Below are positions 8,248 through 17,097 of a stretch of 64,000 nucleotides of DNA, one piece after another. The stretch lies in NCBI GenBank assembly GCA_016721185.1, contig JADKIP010000012.1, positions 124,001 through 188,000 on the forward strand, read 5' to 3'. The position numbers and the translations under genes were made by a program. This DNA is from Candidatus Dechloromonas phosphorivorans. Its GTDB lineage: Bacteria; Pseudomonadota; Gammaproteobacteria; Burkholderiales; Rhodocyclaceae. Position 1 is the stretch's first letter. Each line of letters starts with the position of its first letter. Below the pieces are notes generated by a model that saw only the letters and a list, made by a program, of their open reading frames with translations, was not told the DNA's origin and searched no databases.

Positions 8248-9489
8248 TCAATAAACCCGGCTATCTTCAATCACCTTGCCATCATTGGGCAAGCCCCCAG
8301 GCGCCGCAAAAGCCACTTCGCCGCGCAGTTTGGTCACTTCACGCAGGCTGGCGATCAGCGCCTTGTCGAGGCCCTCGACGTTTGCCTTACCGCACACCTC
8401 GATTTCGCAATGCAGCACCATGCGATCCTGGCCACCGGGGTTATCGACAACCAAACGCATGCGGTGGATTTCCGGATGGCGACGAGCCAACTCAGCCACC
8501 TGCTCCGGATGCACGAACATCCCCTTGACCTTGGTGGTTTGATCAGCCCGCCCCAGCCAGCCTTTAAGGCGGATATTGCTGCGGCCGCAGGGCGAACGAC
8601 CGGGCATGATGGCCGAGAGATCGCCGGTGGCGAAACGGATCAACGGGTAGTCGGCACTGAAGGTCGTCACCACGACCTCACCCACTTCGCCCGGCTCGAC
8701 CGGATCGCCGGTGCCGGGGCGAACGATTTCGACCAGCAGTTCCTCCTCGACCACCAAGCCTTCCTCGGCCTCGGTTTCGTAGGCAATCGCCCCGATATCC
8801 GCCGTCGCATAGCACTGGCGTACCGAAATGCCGCGCTCTTTCAGCCAGTCACGCGTCACACCGGGCAGCGCCTCGCCGGAAACACAGGCCTTGCTCAGCG
8901 AACGGATATCCACCCCCATCGCCTCGGCCTTCTCGACGATGATGCGCAGGAAGGACGGCGTGCCGACGTAGCCTTCCGGCTTCAGTTCTGCCATCGCCTG
9001 CACCTGTTGCTCGGTCTGCCCGGTACCGCCGGGAAAAACCGCGCAACCCAGCTTGCGGGCGCCGCCCTCGAAAATAAAGGCACCGGGCGTGAAGTGATAG
9101 GAGAAACAGTTGTGAATCAGATCGCCATTGCGAAAGCCGGCGGCATACAAGACGCGCGCCATGCGCCAGGGGTCGATGTCCTTGCCCTGAATTTCATAGA
9201 TCGGCCCCGGCGAGGCAAAAACCCGCTTCGCCTTGTGGCGCGGCAATGAATTCAAGCCACCAAAGGGCGGCATTTTTTGCTGCAACTCGATCAGGTCACG
9301 CTTGCGGGTCAGCGGCAACTTGGCCAAAGCCTGGCGCGTCGCGCACTCGAAGGGATTGATCCCGGCCAGCGTCTGGAAATAGTAGGAAGTCGTTTCCTTG
9401 GCATGCGCCACCTGACGCGCCAGCTTGTCCATCAAGTCATCTTCGCGCTCGCCGGGGTCGCGGGTTTCAAGCGGGTCGTAAAAGCTCAT
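8248..9489 (-). CDS. Phenylacetate-CoA ligase-like (PaaK family) AMP-forming enzyme
   Basis: A 413-residue adenylate-forming enzyme of the PaaK type. FASPGPIYEIQG near residue 91 sits where the phosphate loop lies in this family, CYATADIGAIAYE near 230 is the adenine-binding region, and the C-terminal domain has KGMFVHPEQV near 318. It would activate an aromatic or other organic acid to its CoA thioester. The substrate cannot be told from sequence. It follows livF on the same strand after a 180-bp gap holding one copy of the dispersed motif. CGGAG precedes the ATG. Confidence 0.85.
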   Translation of the reverse strand: MSFYDPLETRDPGEREDDLMDKLARQVAHAKETTSYYFQTLAGINPFECATRQALAKLPLTRKRDLIELQQKMPPFGGLNSLPRHKAKRVFASPGPIYEIQGKDIDPWRMARVLYAAGFRNGDLIHNCFSYHFTPGAFIFEGGARKLGCAVFPGGTGQTEQQVQAMAELKPEGYVGTPSFLRIIVEKAEAMGVDIRSLSKACVSGEALPGVTRDWLKERGISVRQCYATADIGAIAYETEAEEGLVVEEELLVEIVRPGTGDPVEPGEVGEVVVTTFSADYPLIRFATGDLSAIMPGRSPCGRSNIRLKGWLGRADQTTKVKGMFVHPEQVAELARRHPEIHRMRLVVDNPGGQDRMVLHCEIEVCGKANVEGLDKALIASLREVTKLRGEVAFAAPGGLPNDGKVIEDSRVY

Positions 9490-9503
9490 TTAGTTTTTCT
9501 CCG

Positions 9504-9527
9504 TTTTTTCCGGTCGACCGCAGCAAT
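9504..9527 (-). repeat. Dispersed motif copy
   Basis: Minus strand: AATTGCTGCGGTCGACCGG, then six A. It differs from the consensus by GTCGAC for GTCAAC. It lies in the gap between livF and the PaaK-like gene, just upstream of the latter's ribosome site. Confidence 0.6.
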
Positions 9528-9669
9528 TGGTTTTTGGGTTTTGTCAGACAGGGCACAGTGCAAAGCAAAGGTCGCAAAGTAGGCCATCAGGGCGAGGCGG
9601 AGGCGAGCGCCGTTTGCTTTCTGCAAACAAGCTCGCCGACAACGAAGCCATGCGTGCCGCACTGCAAGC

Positions 9670-10500
9670 TCATGAGAGCCAGCGTTTTCTGCGTCGATAG
9701 TGCTTTACGTCCTTGAAGGACTTGCGCTCACCCGAAGACAGTCCAAGGTAAAACTCCTTCACATCCTCATTGGTCCGCAATTCCTCGGCATCGCCTTCCA
9801 TCACCACCCGGCCGTTCTCCAGGATGTAGCCAAAGTCGGCATAGCGCAGCGCCACCATCGTGTTCTGCTCAGCCAGCAGAAAACTGACGTTCTCGCGACT
9901 GTTGAGGTCCTTCACGATTTCAAAAATTTCCTCAACGATCTGCGGCGCCAGCCCCATCGACGGCTCATCGAGCAGGATCATTTCCGGCTTGGCCATCAGC
10001 GCCCGGCCGATGGCGCACATCTGCTGTTCGCCGCCGGAGGTGTAACCCGCCTGCGAAGTGCGCCGCGTTTTCAACCGCGGGAAGTAGTGATAAACCTTTT
10101 CCAGACTGTCCTTCAGTTCGCCCCGCGAAATCGAGCGCGTATAGGCGCCGGTCAGCAGGTTTTCCTCGATGGTCAGGTGACCGAAACAATGCCGCCCTTC
10201 CATCACTTGAATGACGCCGCGCTTGACCAGGTCGTTCGGCGTCAGCTGATCGATCCGCTCGCCCTTGTACTCGACCGAGCCCTTGGTGACATCGCCGCGC
10301 TCGGCGTGCAGCAGGTTGGAAATGGCTTTCAATGTCGTCGATTTGCCAGCGCCATTGGCCCCCAGCAACGCGACGATCTTGCCTTTCGGCACGTTCAGCG
10401 AGACGCCCTTGAGCACCAGAATCACGTGGTCGTAGATGACCTCGATGTTTTTGATGCTCAAATAGGTGTCGACCGCAGCAGCGGCAGTTTGTGTACTCAT
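9670..10500 (-). CDS. livF: Branched-chain/organic acid ABC transporter ATPase LivF
   Basis: A 276-residue ABC ATPase. Walker A is LLGANGAGKST near residue 45, the signature is YTSGGEQQM near 148 (a variant of LSGGQ), and Walker B is MILLDEPSMGL near 169. A C-terminal extension of about 30 residues (SGERKSFKDVKHYRRRKRW) is longer than in typical LivF. It would pair with LivG to power import through LivH/LivM. It lies after the binding-protein gene in the same unit. Confidence 0.93.
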   Translation of the reverse strand: MSTQTAAAAVDTYLSIKNIEVIYDHVILVLKGVSLNVPKGKIVALLGANGAGKSTTLKAISNLLHAERGDVTKGSVEYKGERIDQLTPNDLVKRGVIQVMEGRHCFGHLTIEENLLTGAYTRSISRGELKDSLEKVYHYFPRLKTRRTSQAGYTSGGEQQMCAIGRALMAKPEMILLDEPSMGLAPQIVEEIFEIVKDLNSRENVSFLLAEQNTMVALRYADFGYILENGRVVMEGDAEELRTNEDVKEFYLGLSSGERKSFKDVKHYRRRKRWLS

Positions 10501-10566
10501 AGCTGTTCCCGAAGCATGGAAACCGGCAGGAAGCGGCGAGAATGCCGCCCCCTGCCATCTCGCACC

Positions 10567-11889
10567 TTATTTTTCCTTCGAACAATCCCGCGGCGTGATG
10601 CCCTTTTCCTTGGCGTACTGCTTGGCAGAAGCCTGGAACAGCGGGTGGATCAGCGCCTTGTTGCCCTCGATCCAGCCGGACACCGGCACCCACTTGGCGC
10701 CATCCCACTGCTGGATCTTCACCTTGCCGGAGCCTTCGTGGTTGTCGCAGGAAGTCTTGATTTCCGGCAGCAGATCGGTGGCGCCCAAAGCCTTCAGGCG
10801 AGCATCGGTGATATTCAGGTTTTCCAGCGCCCAGCGCACCTGCTCGCCGTTCATGGCCTTGCCCTTGCCGTATTTTTCCTGCGCCTTGCGGATGGCTTCA
10901 ACCGACAGCACGGCGGCGGATACGCCACGGTTATAGAGGACGGTGCCGATCTTGGCTTTGTCCTGCAGATTGCCCTTGTTGGCGCCGTAAACCACCGTCT
11001 CGATGTCGGCAATCACCGGCACCTGCTTGCCCGACACATTCCAGGTCGCGGCCATGTAGCCCTTGGCAGCTTCGCCGGCCGGCACGACATCCTCTTCGGA
11101 ACCGGTCCACCAGGAACCAATCATCTTGTCACGCGGGAAACCGACCTTCTGGGCCGACTTCAGCGCCGTCTGGTTCATCACGCCCCAGCCCCAGAAAACC
11201 ACGAAGTCCGGTTTTTCCTGGCGAATCTTCAGCCACTGAGCGCCCTGCTCGTTGCCCGGGTGGGCGACCGGAATCTGCACCAGCGTGAACTTGTTCAGCG
11301 CGGCCTCGGCTTCCATCGCGATGATGGCTTCCTTGCCATAGGCAGAGTCGTGATACAGATAAACGATCTTCTTGCCGGCCAGATTGCCGGCATTTTTGTC
11401 CTTGATGAACTTGATGATGGCCGACGCCTGCATCTGGTAAGTCGTCACCAGCGGGAAGGCGTAGGGGAAGACCGAGCCGTCCACCGCATCGGTGCGGCCA
11501 TAGCCCATCATCGCCAGCGGCAGCTTGTCCTGGGCCGACTTGTCGATCAGCGCGTAGGAGATGCCGGTCGACATCGTGTGGATCGGGCCAGCCGACTTGG
11601 CAGCCTTGCCTTTCAGGCGTTCATAGCACTCGACGCCCTTGGCGTTGTTGTACTCGGTTTCGCACTCTTCATAAGTCATCTGGACGCCATTGACACCCTT
11701 TTCTTTCAGATTGACGTAGTTCAGATAATCGATAAAGCCGCCATAGAAGGCCTGCCCATTTGAGCCATATGGGCCGACCCGGTAGTCGATCAGCGGGAAG
11801 AACTGCTCTTCGGCAGCAACAGAGACCTGCGACAGCATGGCCAGGGAAACCGCAGCGGCAGCGAGGGCGGGTTTGAATTTTTTAATCAT
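10567..11889 (-). CDS. ABC transporter periplasmic substrate-binding protein (Liv type)
   Basis: A 440-residue type I periplasmic binding protein with signal peptide MIKKFKPALAAAAVSLAMLS, cleaved near residue 26. DYRVGPYGSNGQAFYGGF marks the N-terminal lobe, IVYLYHDSAYGKEAI near 174 the hinge region. It is longer than the 370-residue LivJ/LivK proteins and belongs to the subgroup that travels with acyl-CoA ligase genes. The ligand is probably an organic or aromatic acid rather than leucine (inference from neighbours). A strong GGAGGAG site precedes the ATG. Confidence 0.92.
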   Translation of the reverse strand: MIKKFKPALAAAAVSLAMLSQVSVAAEEQFFPLIDYRVGPYGSNGQAFYGGFIDYLNYVNLKEKGVNGVQMTYEECETEYNNAKGVECYERLKGKAAKSAGPIHTMSTGISYALIDKSAQDKLPLAMMGYGRTDAVDGSVFPYAFPLVTTYQMQASAIIKFIKDKNAGNLAGKKIVYLYHDSAYGKEAIIAMEAEAALNKFTLVQIPVAHPGNEQGAQWLKIRQEKPDFVVFWGWGVMNQTALKSAQKVGFPRDKMIGSWWTGSEEDVVPAGEAAKGYMAATWNVSGKQVPVIADIETVVYGANKGNLQDKAKIGTVLYNRGVSAAVLSVEAIRKAQEKYGKGKAMNGEQVRWALENLNITDARLKALGATDLLPEIKTSCDNHEGSGKVKIQQWDGAKWVPVSGWIEGNKALIHPLFQASAKQYAKEKGITPRDCSKEK

Positions 11890-11980
11890 TGAATGTCTCC
11901 TCCAGTTATTACAAAAAGCGACGGGGCAGCCGCCGCTCCAACAGCAAACTTTCCTAGCACCACAAATGCAAAGGCTGGCA

Positions 11981-13057
11981 CTAGTGCGGGAAAGGCCACA
12001 AACGCAATTTCTCCTTGGCGATCTGCCACAACCGGGCCAGCCCGTGCGGTTCGACGATCAGGAAGAACATGATCAGCGCACCGAAAACCAGAATCTGGAT
12101 GTGCGACACAGTTTCGCTGGCAAAAGGCAGGCCGAACAAGCCAGCCAGGAATGGCAAGGCGATATCGAGAAAAATCGGCAAGAGCAAAATGAAGGCTGCA
12201 CCCAAGAAACTGCCCATGATCGAACCGACACCGCCAATGATGATCATGAACAAAATCTTGAACGACATATCCAGCGAAAAGCCGTCCGGCTCGACCGAAC
12301 CGAGGTAGCAGAAGGCGTACAGCGCACCGGCCACACCGCAGTAAAAGGAACTGACGGCGAAGGCGAGCAGCTTGGTCGGCATCAGGCGGATGCCGATCAC
12401 CGACGCCGCCACGTCCATGTCGCGCACCGCCATCCAGGCCCGCCCGGTGGCCGAGCGCACCATATTCTTGGCGGCCAGCGCCAGGAAAACGACGATCGAC
12501 AGAACCAGCAGATACTTCTCGACCGGCGTCTTCAGTTCATGGCCAAAGATGATCAGCTTTTGGGTCGAGATCACGCCCGACGACGAGTTGTTCGACAGCC
12601 AGGGGAACTTGGTCAGGCACCAGACGATGAAAAACTGCGCCGCCAGCGTCGCCACTGCCAGATAAAAGCCCTTGATGCGCAGCGACGGCAAACCGAACAG
12701 TATCCCCACCCCTGCTGCGGTCAACCCGGCACAGATGAAGGAAACCAGAATCGGAATGCCCTCGACGCGGAGCTGGAAGTTGTAGGCGGCATAGGCGCCC
12801 ACCGCCATGAAGGCGGCGGAACCCAGTGAGAGCTGGCCGGCGTAACCGGTCAGGATATTCAGGCCGAGCGCGGCCAGCGCAAAAATCAGGAAAGGAATCA
12901 GGATGGCCGAGAACCAGTATTCGCTGGCCAGCAGCGGCACGCCGAGAAAGGCGATGACGAGCAGCACCAGAATGCCAAGGCGATCCTGACGAATCGGAAA
13001 TATCTGCTGGTCGGCAGCGTAGGTGGTCTTGAATTGACCGGCTTCACGGTAAAGCAT
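11981..13057 (-). CDS. livM: ABC transporter permease LivM
   Basis: A 358-residue membrane protein with about ten hydrophobic segments. It carries the family motif LNILTGYAGQLSLGSAAFMAVGAY near residue 74 and the cytoplasmic coupling segment GRAWMAVRDMDVAASVIGI near 200. The N-terminal 35 residues are hydrophilic. It forms the translocation pore with LivH. It lies between livH and the binding-protein gene on the same strand. GAGGA stands about 9 nt before the ATG. Confidence 0.93.
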   Translation of the reverse strand: MLYREAGQFKTTYAADQQIFPIRQDRLGILVLLVIAFLGVPLLASEYWFSAILIPFLIFALAALGLNILTGYAGQLSLGSAAFMAVGAYAAYNFQLRVEGIPILVSFICAGLTAAGVGILFGLPSLRIKGFYLAVATLAAQFFIVWCLTKFPWLSNNSSSGVISTQKLIIFGHELKTPVEKYLLVLSIVVFLALAAKNMVRSATGRAWMAVRDMDVAASVIGIRLMPTKLLAFAVSSFYCGVAGALYAFCYLGSVEPDGFSLDMSFKILFMIIIGGVGSIMGSFLGAAFILLLPIFLDIALPFLAGLFGLPFASETVSHIQILVFGALIMFFLIVEPHGLARLWQIAKEKLRLWPFPH

Positions 13058-13073
13058 CTTGATCTATCCTCTT

Positions 13074-13988
13074 TTACACGCGGTCAATGTGACGTTCACC
13101 GAACAGACCCTCAGGTCTGACGAGCAGGAAGAGCAACGCCAGCACATAAGGGAACCAGCCCTCGATACCGCCGAAATTGCCGCCGAACATATCCTGCATG
13201 ACGGGTGGAATATAGATTTCCGCCAGCTTTTCCGAAGCGCCGATGATCAGGCCGCCGACAATCGCCCCCGGCACCGAGGTAAAGCCACCAAGGATCAACA
13301 CTGGCAGCGCCTTCAATGCCGTGAAAGTGAGCGCAAACTGCACACCATTCCGCGCACCCCACATCATGCCTGCCACCAGTGCAACGAAGCCGGCCACGCC
13401 CCAGACGATGGCCCAGATGTTTTGCAGCGGAATGCCGATCGACAAGGCGGCCTGATGGTCATCCGCCACCGCCCGCAAGGCGCGGCCAATCCGGGTGTAT
13501 TGAAAGAACAAAGCCAGTGCGGCGACCAGTACCGAGGCGACACCCGCCGCAACCAGATCGAATTTCGAAATGACCATGTTCCAGTTGTCGAGGATGTAGG
13601 GAATCGGCTCATCGACAATGCCGAGTTCCAGCGCCCGCGGCTCGCTGCCGAAAACCAGCGGCGCCAGCCCTTCAATGAAGAAGGCCAGGCCGATGGTTGC
13701 CATGAACAGCGTAATCGGCGGCTGATTGACCAGCTTGCGCAACACGAACTTTTCAGTGGCGATCCCGAACAGCGTCATGATGACAAAGGCAAGGATGATC
13801 GCCAGCCAGAGCGGCGCGCCTTTTTCCACGCAGCCGACGACCGACAAAGCCGCCAGATAAACCATCGCCCCCTGGGCAAAGTTGAAGACGCCCGAGGCCT
13901 TGTAGATCAGCACGAAGCCGAGCGCAACGAGGGCATACATCACCCCCGAGAGCAGGCCGCCGATCAGCACTTCGAAAAAGAAATTCAT
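13074..13988 (-). CDS. livH: ABC transporter permease LivH
   Basis: A 304-residue membrane permease with about eight hydrophobic segments. GVFNFAQGAMVYLAA near residue 33 and the EAA-like loop GRALRAVADDHQAALSIGI near 161 are LivH features. It pairs with LivM. The gene is 11 bp from livG upstream and 16 bp from livM downstream, with a GGAGACGGGAAT ribosome site. Confidence 0.93.
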   Translation of the reverse strand: MNFFFEVLIGGLLSGVMYALVALGFVLIYKASGVFNFAQGAMVYLAALSVVGCVEKGAPLWLAIILAFVIMTLFGIATEKFVLRKLVNQPPITLFMATIGLAFFIEGLAPLVFGSEPRALELGIVDEPIPYILDNWNMVISKFDLVAAGVASVLVAALALFFQYTRIGRALRAVADDHQAALSIGIPLQNIWAIVWGVAGFVALVAGMMWGARNGVQFALTFTALKALPVLILGGFTSVPGAIVGGLIIGASEKLAEIYIPPVMQDMFGGNFGGIEGWFPYVLALLFLLVRPEGLFGERHIDRV

Positions 13989-13999
13989 ATTCCCGTCTC

Positions 14000-14782
14000 C
14001 TAGTGACCAGCGCCGAGATAGGCCTTGATCACATCCTCATTATTTTTGACTTCATCCGGCACGCCATCGCCGATCTTCTTGCCGTAGTCGAGGACGACAA
14101 CGCGATCGGAAATGTCCATCACGACGCCCATGTCGTGCTCGATCAGCACAATCGTCGTTCCGAACTGGTCATTGACGTCGAGGATGAAACGGCACATGTC
14201 CTGTTTTTCCTCGACGTTCATGCCAGCCATCGGCTCGTCGAGCAGCAGCATGGTCGGCTCGGCGGCCAGCGCCCGGGCCAACTCGACGCGCTTTTGCAGG
14301 CCGTAGGGCAAGCGATTAACCGGCGTTTTCCGGATATGCTGAATTTCGAGGAAGTCGATCACTTCCTCAACCACTTTGCGATGTTCCAGCTCTTCCTTTT
14401 TGGCCCGGCCGAACCACAGCGCATGCTCGATGAAATTGGCCTTCATCTTGGTGATGCGCCCGGTCATGATGTTGTCGAGCACGGTCATGCCCTTGAACAG
14501 CGCGATGTTCTGGAAGGTGCGCGCGATGTTCTGGCGGGCCGCCATGTGCGGCTCCATCTTCTTGCGCTCCGTCCCGCGGAACATGATCTTGCCTTCCTGC
14601 GGGTGATAGACGCCGTTAATGACATTGAGCATCGAACTCTTGCCGGCGCCGTTGGGGCCGATGATGGCGCGGATTTCGTGCTCGCGGACATTGAAGGAAA
14701 TATCGGTCAGCGCCTTGACGCCGCCGAAGCGCAGGGAAATGTTCTGCAGGTCGAGAATGACGTCGCCTATTTTCTTGCTCAT
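14000..14782 (-). CDS. livG: ABC transporter ATPase LivG
   Basis: A 260-residue ABC ATPase. Walker A is IIGPNGAGKSSML near residue 39; MLLLDEPMAGMN near 178 is Walker B; the signature region is NRLPYGLQKRVELARAL near 156, a common LivG variant. The long helical insert (FIEHALWFGRAKKEELEHRKV) is typical of LivG. The ATG starts one base after the TGA of the acyl-CoA synthetase gene, so the two are translationally linked. Confidence 0.94.
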   Translation of the reverse strand: MSKKIGDVILDLQNISLRFGGVKALTDISFNVREHEIRAIIGPNGAGKSSMLNVINGVYHPQEGKIMFRGTERKKMEPHMAARQNIARTFQNIALFKGMTVLDNIMTGRITKMKANFIEHALWFGRAKKEELEHRKVVEEVIDFLEIQHIRKTPVNRLPYGLQKRVELARALAAEPTMLLLDEPMAGMNVEEKQDMCRFILDVNDQFGTTIVLIEHDMGVVMDISDRVVVLDYGKKIGDGVPDEVKNNEDVIKAYLGAGH

Positions 14783-14783
14783 C

Positions 14784-16751
14784 TCAGGCTGCCTTTTTCA
14801 CGATCGGGAAAGTTTTGGCTTCGGCAATCTTCAGGTCGGCCGACACCTTGCCGCGCCGGCCATCCTCGAACTTGACCTCGGTTTCGATGAACTGCGAGGT
14901 TTTGCCCGAATACAGCGCATCGATCAGCACCTTGTATTTTTCGGCGACGAAATTGCGCCGCACCTTGCGCGTCCGGGTCAGTTCGTCGTCGTCCGGATCG
15001 AGTTCCTTGTGCAACACCAGGAAGCGATGGATCTGCGAATCGGCCACCATGCTGTCGTTCACCAGATCGGCATTGATCTGCTCGACGCACTCGCGGATCA
15101 GTTCCAGCACTTCCGGCTTGCCAGCCAGATCGGCGTAACCGGAATAGGAAATGCCGCGCCGCTCGGCCCAGTTGCCGACCGCGCCAACGTCGATATTAAC
15201 GAAGGCGCAAACCATGTCGCGCTGATGGCCGAAGCAGACGACTTCCTTGATGAACTGGAAGAACTTCAGCTTGTTTTCGATGTAGTTCGGGGCAAACATC
15301 GCGCCGTTCGACAGCTTGCCGACATCCTTGGCGCGGTCGATGATTTTCAGATGCCCGTCTTCATCGAGGAAACCAGCATCGCCGGTCATGAAATAGCCAT
15401 CGGCGTTGATCGACTCGGCAGTGGCATCCGGCCGCTTGTAGTATTCCTTGAGCAGCATCGGTCCCTTGACCAGCACCTCGCCGTTGTCGGCAATCCTGAT
15501 TTCGACGCCAGGGGCCGGTTGACCGACGGAATCGAACTTGATCTGGCCATCCGGCTGGATGCAGACGTAGGCGCAGGTTTCGGTCTGGCCGTAGAACTGT
15601 TTCAGGTTGATGCCCATCGAGCGATAGAAGCGGAACAGCTCCGGCCCGATTGCCGCGCCGGCCGTGTAGGCGACGCGGATGCGGCTCATGCCGAGCACGT
15701 TGCGCAGCGGCGCGTAGATCAATATATTGCCCAGCCAATACTGGAAACGGTCGCCGAAGCCGACGGCTTTGCCATCGAGAATATCCGCCCCACAACGCTT
15801 GGCGACAGCCATGAAATGGTGGAAAACCTTCTGCTTGATCTGGCCGGCATCTTCCATGCGGATCATCACCGACGTCAGCAGGCTTTCAAAAACACGCGGC
15901 GGGGCGAAATAGCAGGTCGGTCCGATTTCGCGCAGATCGGTCATCACCGTCTCGCCGGATTCCGGGCAGTTGATCGTAAATCCCGCCACCAGCGCCTGGG
16001 CGTAGGAAAACAGGTGATCGCCGACCCAGGCCATCGGCAGGTAGGAAAGAATGTCGCCATCCGCCCCCAGATTATCGACCTGCACGCCACCTTGGGCGGC
16101 AGCGATGAAAGCAGCATGGGTCTGGCAGACGCCCTTCGGCTTGCCGGTGGTGCCCGAGGTGTAAAGCATCACAGAAATATCATCGAAATGCCCGAGCTCG
16201 ATTTCGGCATTCAGGAAATCCGGATGGTTGCGATCATGAATCCGCCCCATTTCCATCAGTTCATGGATGTCGTGCAGGAAAGGCTGGTTGTAGTGGCGCA
16301 TGCCGCGCGGGTCGTCGTAAATGAGGTGTTCAAGCGCGCCGGTCTGATCCTTGATTTCAAGCATCTTGTCGACCTGCTCCTGATCCTCGACGATGGCGAA
16401 ACGGATGCCGGCATCCTGCAGCGCAAACAGCATCTCGTTGGCCACGGCGTCCTGATAGAGCGGCACCGGCACGCCGCCCAGGCATTGAGCAGCAGTCATC
16501 ATCATGTACAGGTGTGGCCGGTTATCGCCGATCACTGCCAGATTGTCGCCGCGTTTGAAACCGAGCGCCGCCAGGCCGCAAGCCAGGGCGCGGACGCGCT
16601 CGGCCACATCCACCCAAGTCCAGGTTTGCCAGATGCCGAGATATTTTTCGCGCATGGCCGGTGCGTTGGGGCGCGTTTTGGCATGATGAAAAAGCAGCCG
16701 CGGGAAGGTATGCAAACCGTCCAGCGAAGCGAAATTCGCTTGCTTGGGCAT
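14784..16751 (-). CDS. Long-chain acyl-CoA synthetase (AMP-forming)
   Basis: A 655-residue adenylate-forming enzyme. The P-loop is MLYTSGTTGKPKG near residue 194. YGQTETCAYV near 393 is the A5 region, and GYFMTGDAGFLDEDGHLKIIDR near 465 leads into the C-terminal domain. It resembles FadD15/FACL-type enzymes of long AMP-binding family II. It heads the unit ligase-livGHM-binding protein-livF-PaaK-like-racemase, so it probably activates the imported acid or its product. GGAG lies 8 nt before the ATG. Confidence 0.92.
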   Translation of the reverse strand: MPKQANFASLDGLHTFPRLLFHHAKTRPNAPAMREKYLGIWQTWTWVDVAERVRALACGLAALGFKRGDNLAVIGDNRPHLYMMMTAAQCLGGVPVPLYQDAVANEMLFALQDAGIRFAIVEDQEQVDKMLEIKDQTGALEHLIYDDPRGMRHYNQPFLHDIHELMEMGRIHDRNHPDFLNAEIELGHFDDISVMLYTSGTTGKPKGVCQTHAAFIAAAQGGVQVDNLGADGDILSYLPMAWVGDHLFSYAQALVAGFTINCPESGETVMTDLREIGPTCYFAPPRVFESLLTSVMIRMEDAGQIKQKVFHHFMAVAKRCGADILDGKAVGFGDRFQYWLGNILIYAPLRNVLGMSRIRVAYTAGAAIGPELFRFYRSMGINLKQFYGQTETCAYVCIQPDGQIKFDSVGQPAPGVEIRIADNGEVLVKGPMLLKEYYKRPDATAESINADGYFMTGDAGFLDEDGHLKIIDRAKDVGKLSNGAMFAPNYIENKLKFFQFIKEVVCFGHQRDMVCAFVNIDVGAVGNWAERRGISYSGYADLAGKPEVLELIRECVEQINADLVNDSMVADSQIHRFLVLHKELDPDDDELTRTRKVRRNFVAEKYKVLIDALYSGKTSQFIETEVKFEDGRRGKVSADLKIAEAKTFPIVKKAA

Positions 16752-16901
16752 TCTTTAGTCTCCACTGTGCCGCACTTTTGGATGGCGCGGTCTATCGTTC
16801 GTTTGAAGCATTGTGGGCATTGCTGCCGGTCTCGTAAACCTTGCAGTGCACCACGGCAATAACTCACTCTGACAATGAGTCTAACGATACTGACGGCAAA
16901 C

Positions 16902-16923
16902 GATTGTCATCCCGAGGACAATC
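16902..16923. promoter_or_regulatory. Inverted repeat, possible operator
   Basis: GATTGTC and GACAATC form perfect 7-bp arms separated by 8 bases, in the 346-bp gap between the divergent acyl-CoA synthetase gene and the amyloid-like operon. The spacing of about one helical turn and a half fits a dimeric regulator site. The regulator is unknown. Confidence 0.35.
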
Positions 16924-17011
16924 TGCGATTTATTTTAGTATCAGATACGAATGCGCCACATCCACCAGAGACGGTAAAAAAGCCACCCTGAAAAATATTT
17001 TTCATTTGCTG

Positions 17012-17037
17012 CATCCAAACCTGCATCTCCCCCGAAT
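17012..17037 (+). promoter_or_regulatory. Candidate ECF (SigK-like) promoter of the amyloid-like operon
   Basis: CATCC at 17012-17016 and CCGAAT at 17032-17037, 15 bases apart, resemble the CCATCC/CCGAAT elements described for mycobacterial SigK. The operon downstream ends with an ECF sigma gene and an RskA-like anti-sigma gene, making autoregulation plausible. The -10-like element lies 60 bp before the first start codon. Confidence 0.4.
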
Positions 17038-17097
17038 AAGGATCATGGGCAACAATTTTGCTGCCCCGAACAACCCACCTTACTCAGGAGCATGACC

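Noticed and set aside
8143..9249. 368-residue plus-strand frame
   Set aside because: Antisense shadow of the PaaK-like ligase gene.
9700..11763. 687-residue plus-strand frame
   Set aside because: Antisense shadow of livF and the binding-protein gene; no family features, and both minus-strand genes are well supported.
14619..16862. 747-residue plus-strand frame
   Set aside because: Antisense shadow of livG and the acyl-CoA synthetase gene, a common effect of GC-rich codon use.
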